DNA of 64,000 nt from Phycomyces blakesleeanus NRRL 1555(-) (lineage: Eukaryota > Mucoromycota > Mucoromycetes > Mucorales > Phycomycetaceae): NCBI RefSeq assembly GCF_001638985.1, contig NW_017265135.1, forward strand, positions 2,905,223 through 2,969,222, in the 5' to 3' direction. Both the position numbers and the translations under genes were made by a program. The notes below the pieces were generated by a model, which saw only the letters and a program-made list of their open reading frames with translations, was not told where the DNA came from and searched no databases. Of this stretch, positions 60,296 through 64,000 are shown one piece after another (position 1 is the first letter of the stretch; every line of letters starts with the position of its first letter).

Positions 60296-61410
60296 GAAGA
60301 GTAATGACTTTCTTCTTCTTATTCTTCTCTTGGTTAGGTAATGGAGATTTGACCTTTATTTTATTTATTCAACTAAATTAATTTCCCTGTTATAATGTTT
60401 TAATCTAAAAATAAATAAGGCACTTTATTAAATGAATAGGACAAATTGTGCATTTCATTTTTGTTAATCACATACCAAAAAAAGAAATCGTCTATAATTT
60501 TATGCGTATATTTGTGAATTACATATACCCTTTTTATTATTTTTGTAGTACAATAAAACACAGTATGCAAGGCGCATTTTTAGGTTACTGGTCGTTATTA
60601 ATGGATCTTCTTTTCAAATAAACAGTACAGAAAAGTGTTTTACTGTATTTGGCTGTACATGACAACAATACAAGTATGATATCTTTTCATTTAAAAACAA
60701 TTGTGGTTTAGATAATATATAGATCTTATCTAGTAACTTTCGAATATATGCACATATAATATGGTATTTCATTCAATAAAATAGCTGGTATATTCTAAGA
60801 TAACGTGTGCTAACTTTATTATTATATATGTGAGAGAGTTATATATGGAAGAGCATATTTAATTCTAAAATATAAGTCAAACAAACATTATTCACACTCT
60901 TCTTTAGAGACATATGAAAATCTCTTTAAATAAAACTGACCAGCCAATATAGAATAAAGAAAAAGCAACAAGTTAAAGTAAGCCTAGCACAATAACTCTC
61001 GGCCCCAACCTTATTCTACTTGGGGTCAGAAATTCTTTATTCCATAAAAAAGGTGATTTCTAGCCAAACACCCCGAAATTTATGCATAGAGCATTATAAG
61101 CTGATAGTCGCTTTTATTCCAAAAAAAAATCTGATAAACTAAGTGTTATTACTTTCACAGGTATAGGTATTGGTATACATACATTAATAAGGTAAACAGC
61201 TTATCTAATTACAATAAAACTCCTATTGTTTTATCGTTGTTATTTCAATTGTGTTCCAATTCAAAATGTAGTTTTTGTTTCAACATTAAATCAAAGAACA
61301 AAAAAAAGCCTATTGCTCATAATATTTAAGTGCCGCTACATATGAAGACGTCATGAGAGTTTCTACAAAATTTGGTTCCTTTCTTTTATATTTTACCCTC
61401 TACAACAAGC
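60296..61410. other. Divergent intergenic region OMA1 / CWC21
   Basis: 1.1 kb of AT-rich DNA with no recognised gene; promoters of both neighbours lie here. Confidence 0.55.
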
Positions 61411-62020
61411 ATGTATAACGGAATCGGCTTGAGTACACCTCGTGGATCTGGTAGATGCTCTCTCTAATTTTATAAATACAAACAAACAAAACAAAGCAGC
61501 TTTGACTGATCCACTCTTTAAAGGTACCAATGGCTATGTCGTTAGAAACCTTTCCTTTGTCCGACCACCACCTACTGACAGAAACGATCGATTGTCGAGC
61601 CATGATTTCAAAGCCCCTATGCCTGAAATAAGACAACCTAATCAAGAAATTCTTCTTCATGATCGTAAACGTAAAGTTGAGGTTCAGTGCATGGAGCTTC
61701 AGATCGAGTTGGAAGATGAAGGGTAATTAATGACAAACAGGCAAATACTATCAGATCAATTTACTCATCCACATTTATATAGTTTGAGCGAAGATGAGAT
61801 TGAAGAAAAAGTACAAGAGCTGCGCACTCGGTTAAATAAAAATATTGATAAGATCTTACCAAGAGATGCGAAAGAGTAAGCAACCCATATAAGCTAATAA
61901 TGAGTTGATGCTAATATAAGTTATAGTTTGATGGAGCACGAGACACATCAACGTACAGCAGCCAAGGAAATTGAAAACAAGAAGATGATGAAGGCATTAA
62001 ACATCAAGAAAGCAGATTAA
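61411..62020 (+). CDS. CWC21: Pre-mRNA splicing factor Cwc21 (SRRM2-like N-terminal domain)
   Basis: 141 residues from exons 61411-61450, 61524-61722, 61783-61875, 61927-62020. The N-terminus 'MYNGIGLSTPRGSGTNGYV' is the invariant start of Cwc21/SRRM2 proteins, which bind Prp8 near the active site of the spliceosome. After it come 'RNLSFVRPPP', a linker, and the cwf21 domain helix pair ('REILxHDRKRKVE'-type 'EILLHDRKRKVEVQCMELQI', 'LEDEGLSEDEIEEKVQELRT', then 'HETHQRTAAKEIENKKMMKA'). The protein is short, as in yeasts, lacking the huge RS extension of animals. The first intron interrupts the conserved N-terminus after 'RGSG', codon 14, phase 1. Confidence 0.95.
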
Positions 62021-62910
62021 GTTGTGTGGCATTAATAAATTGACTTTTATGAAATCTTATTCTTTCGCAAGATGCAAAGAACGCAAATAGTATAGTATGT
62101 GCAAAGCTATCCTTGACAAATATGTAGCCATCCAACGATATAATACTACCAGAAAACTAGCCTTTGACATATCTAATACAGAAATAAAATTCTTGCGGTT
62201 CATGAAAGTTTTATGCTACATGAAATGAACAGAAAAGAAAAGAAAGAAAGAGAAATCGATGCTCAGAGATCTAACAAGGCTAATGTCAACTATGAGTGTT
62301 TAGATAATGAATAGGATCCTTAAATGTCATATTTTAAATATTCTACTTTTTTATTATATTTTTGTAATAGCTATAAATTACCTTCTCCCATTATTAAGAT
62401 CCAGTAAAAAAAAGAATGATAATAAAATAATCCAAGGATTTTAATAGCTTACCAAGTGTGACTTGGAGAACCTCTGCCATTAAACCAGTTGCTTGCAAAT
62501 TCTGATTTTGCTTACCAATATCAACTCTGACATATTCGTAAGATCCTAGCTGGTACTATTATACTACAAAAATGTAAAAACAAAAATAATAGAAAGACAT
62601 AATCAATATTAGACAAACCAACTGGAAATCTTAAACAAGAATAAATGAATAAAAAGAAAATATAAAAACAGATAACTTTTATCGAATGAAAGAGTGTTCT
62701 CTTTTATATCTTTTCTAAACCTACTTAGCCATTATAAATGTCTGTTTCGGTTTCTATTCTACTTTTGTTAAGCTATGTGCTTTCTAATTCTTTTGTGAGC
62801 AAAAGGAAATCACTTCGGTCGTCGTTCTCAAAAGAGAATTCTGTGTAATCGTCATCCTGATTGGCTGACAAGAATTCGGGCACGACAATGCCAAAAAATT
62901 CAAAATATAT
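62021..62910. other. Intergenic region CWC21 - tRNA-Leu
   Basis: AT-rich 3' flank. The last 150 bp are less AT-rich (62770-62910) with an open minus-strand frame that runs through the tRNA; this is not considered coding. Nothing else recognised. Confidence 0.55.
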
Positions 62911-62992
62911 TGAAGACTGCGAGATTCGAACTCGCGCCACTTTCGTGAATACGACCTGAACGTATCGCCTTAGACCACTCGGCCAAATCTCC
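62911..62992 (-). tRNA. tRNA-Leu (anticodon CAG)
   Basis: 82-nt class II tRNA read from 62992. The acceptor GGAGATT pairs with AGTCTTC (two G-T pairs), followed by discriminator A. The D-arm is GGCCGAGTGGTCTAAGGC, the leucine/serine type. The anticodon arm is ATACG-TTCAGGT-CGTAT with CAG. The variable arm (TTCACGAAAGTGG) is extended. The T-arm is GCGAG-TTCGAAT-CTCGC. The anticodon and D-arm give leucine. No intron. Confidence 0.95.
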
Positions 62993-63115
62993 TTATACCA
63001 AGGGTTGGTCACGTGATATAAATAACATACTCAAATAAATATAAGCTTTTATTATGTTATCAAGTTGTATTAAACTAATAAATTAGTAATTAAATAATAT
63101 AAAAGTAAATAAAGT

Positions 63116-63678
63116 GTGGTATTTCAGGTACAAAACTGTGGTGATCCAGACACCCGGATGTTGGATTTATCACATATAAGAACATATTCATATTGGGATA
63201 GCGTAGTAGCTATCATCTTGTCAGTATAAAATATATATAAACGATTAAGTAATCAGCCCAATAATTATTACAGTTAGTACTGTAGATAATATCTTAAAGA
63301 TTGTTAAGATAATTATATCATACTGCCGGGTAAACTGTGTCAGATCGATATGGAGCTAATTTAGTAGGAAGTCCTAAAGCTCTAGTATAAAAGAGAAAAG
63401 AATAGCTAAGAGCTAAAGAAGTACGATTTATGACTTGATGTCATAATTGTAACACTGACACTAGTTAAGCAGTAAATACACTCTAATAACCAAATATAGT
63501 AAAGGAAGAAAGCCTTAAGAAACTAAGACGTAATGACAAGAGCAGATTGTGTTTTCTTATAAAAAGGGACACTTTTTATTTATGAATAAAGACAACTTAA
63601 ATACAGTCTCAAAGTATTTCTATACGTCTCTATTATCAAATATTTTATTTTTCTATTGTTTCGTACCTGAAATACCAC
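63116..63678. repeat. Repeat bounded by a 16-bp perfect inverted repeat
   Basis: GTGGTATTTCAGGTAC at 63116-63131 faces GTACCTGAAATACCAC at 63663-63678. The 563-bp segment holds, at about 63495-63600, the second copy of the dispersed repeat also found at 37845-37930. No coding sequence. It may be a small non-autonomous DNA transposon or a repeat fragment. Confidence 0.55.
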
Positions 63679-64000
63679 ATGAATATATTTTTAAATTTAA
63701 TAAATTTAATAGCTAAATATCTAAGTAATCATAGTTTAGCTATAAAGACTGTTCTTTATTCAATTATAATATATATATTATTATTATTCTTTTAATAGTA
63801 ATAGTTGACTTGAGATTCATATTTAAAAAATCAGATAAAAAAGATTATAGATAAAGATAGTTCCTAAAAACATATTGTAAACCTAGTGTTATATACTTTT
63901 CTTGTACTAATATATAAGAATATTATATATTGTTATATTTTTAAAAAGAAAGAAAAACAAAGTGTAGACAAGAAGTATGTTAAGACTTTGTTTATTGATG
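63679..64000. other. AT-rich end of window
   Basis: No gene or repeat recognised in the last 322 bp. Confidence 0.5.

Noticed and set aside
62773..63012. Minus-strand frame across the tRNA-Leu
   Set aside because: It overlaps the full tRNA on the same strand and has no family features.

Overview
This is a nuclear contig fragment from a fungus, most likely an early-diverging one (Mucoromycota, probably Mucorales). The evidence is AT-rich, microsatellite-laden intergenic DNA, genes cut by many 50-100 nt introns with GTAAGT-like donors, and a fungal protein set (class I myosin with SH3 and acidic tail, Whi5-like protein, Cwc21, Eaf6). Two ubiquitin-pathway proteins absent from model yeasts, COP1 and an Abraxas/FAM175-like protein, also point away from Ascomycota. 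Species cannot be fixed from the sequence alone.

Layout. 1-5.8 kb: 3' part of a class I myosin gene, then CCT8 (chaperonin theta). 6.0-12.2 kb, minus strand: Abraxas-like gene, MEF2/Rlm1-type MADS-box factor, TrmH/SpoU RNA methyltransferase. 13.4-15.5 kb: cytochrome P450. 15.5-23.0 kb: a gene-poor AT-rich stretch. 23.0-32.0 kb, plus strand: poly(A) polymerase, a COP1-type RING/coiled-coil/WD40 ubiquitin ligase, and a TLDc (OXR1-like) gene with a GC-AG intron. 32-42 kb: a mobile-element zone with a non-autonomous CACTA element, an apparently intact Tc1/mariner (DD35E) element, a lone CACTA end, a solo LTR-like repeat, tRNA-Arg(ACG) and a 591-bp fold-back element 47 bp past that tRNA. 42.3-48.9 kb, minus strand: AP-1 gamma-adaptin (with a GC-AG intron), Whi5/Nrm1-like protein, hotdog thioesterase, EAF6. 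49.5-52.7 kb, plus: intronless kelch/BTB protein and a small unknown protein. 54.6-57.8 kb: a CACTA element carrying its own, frameshifted transposase. 58.2-62.0 kb: DsbA-like oxidoreductase (+), OMA1-like metalloprotease (-), CWC21 splicing factor (+). 62.9-64 kb: tRNA-Leu(CAG) (-) and an inverted-repeat-bounded repeat.

Most genes are unrelated housekeeping functions (actin and vesicle traffic, protein folding, mRNA 3'-end formation and splicing, chromatin, mitochondrial quality control); no operon-like logic is expected. All exon coordinates were derived by hand from splice signals, reading phase and family conservation. Where exons are listed, their lengths add up to an open frame from start to stop. 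No database search was possible.
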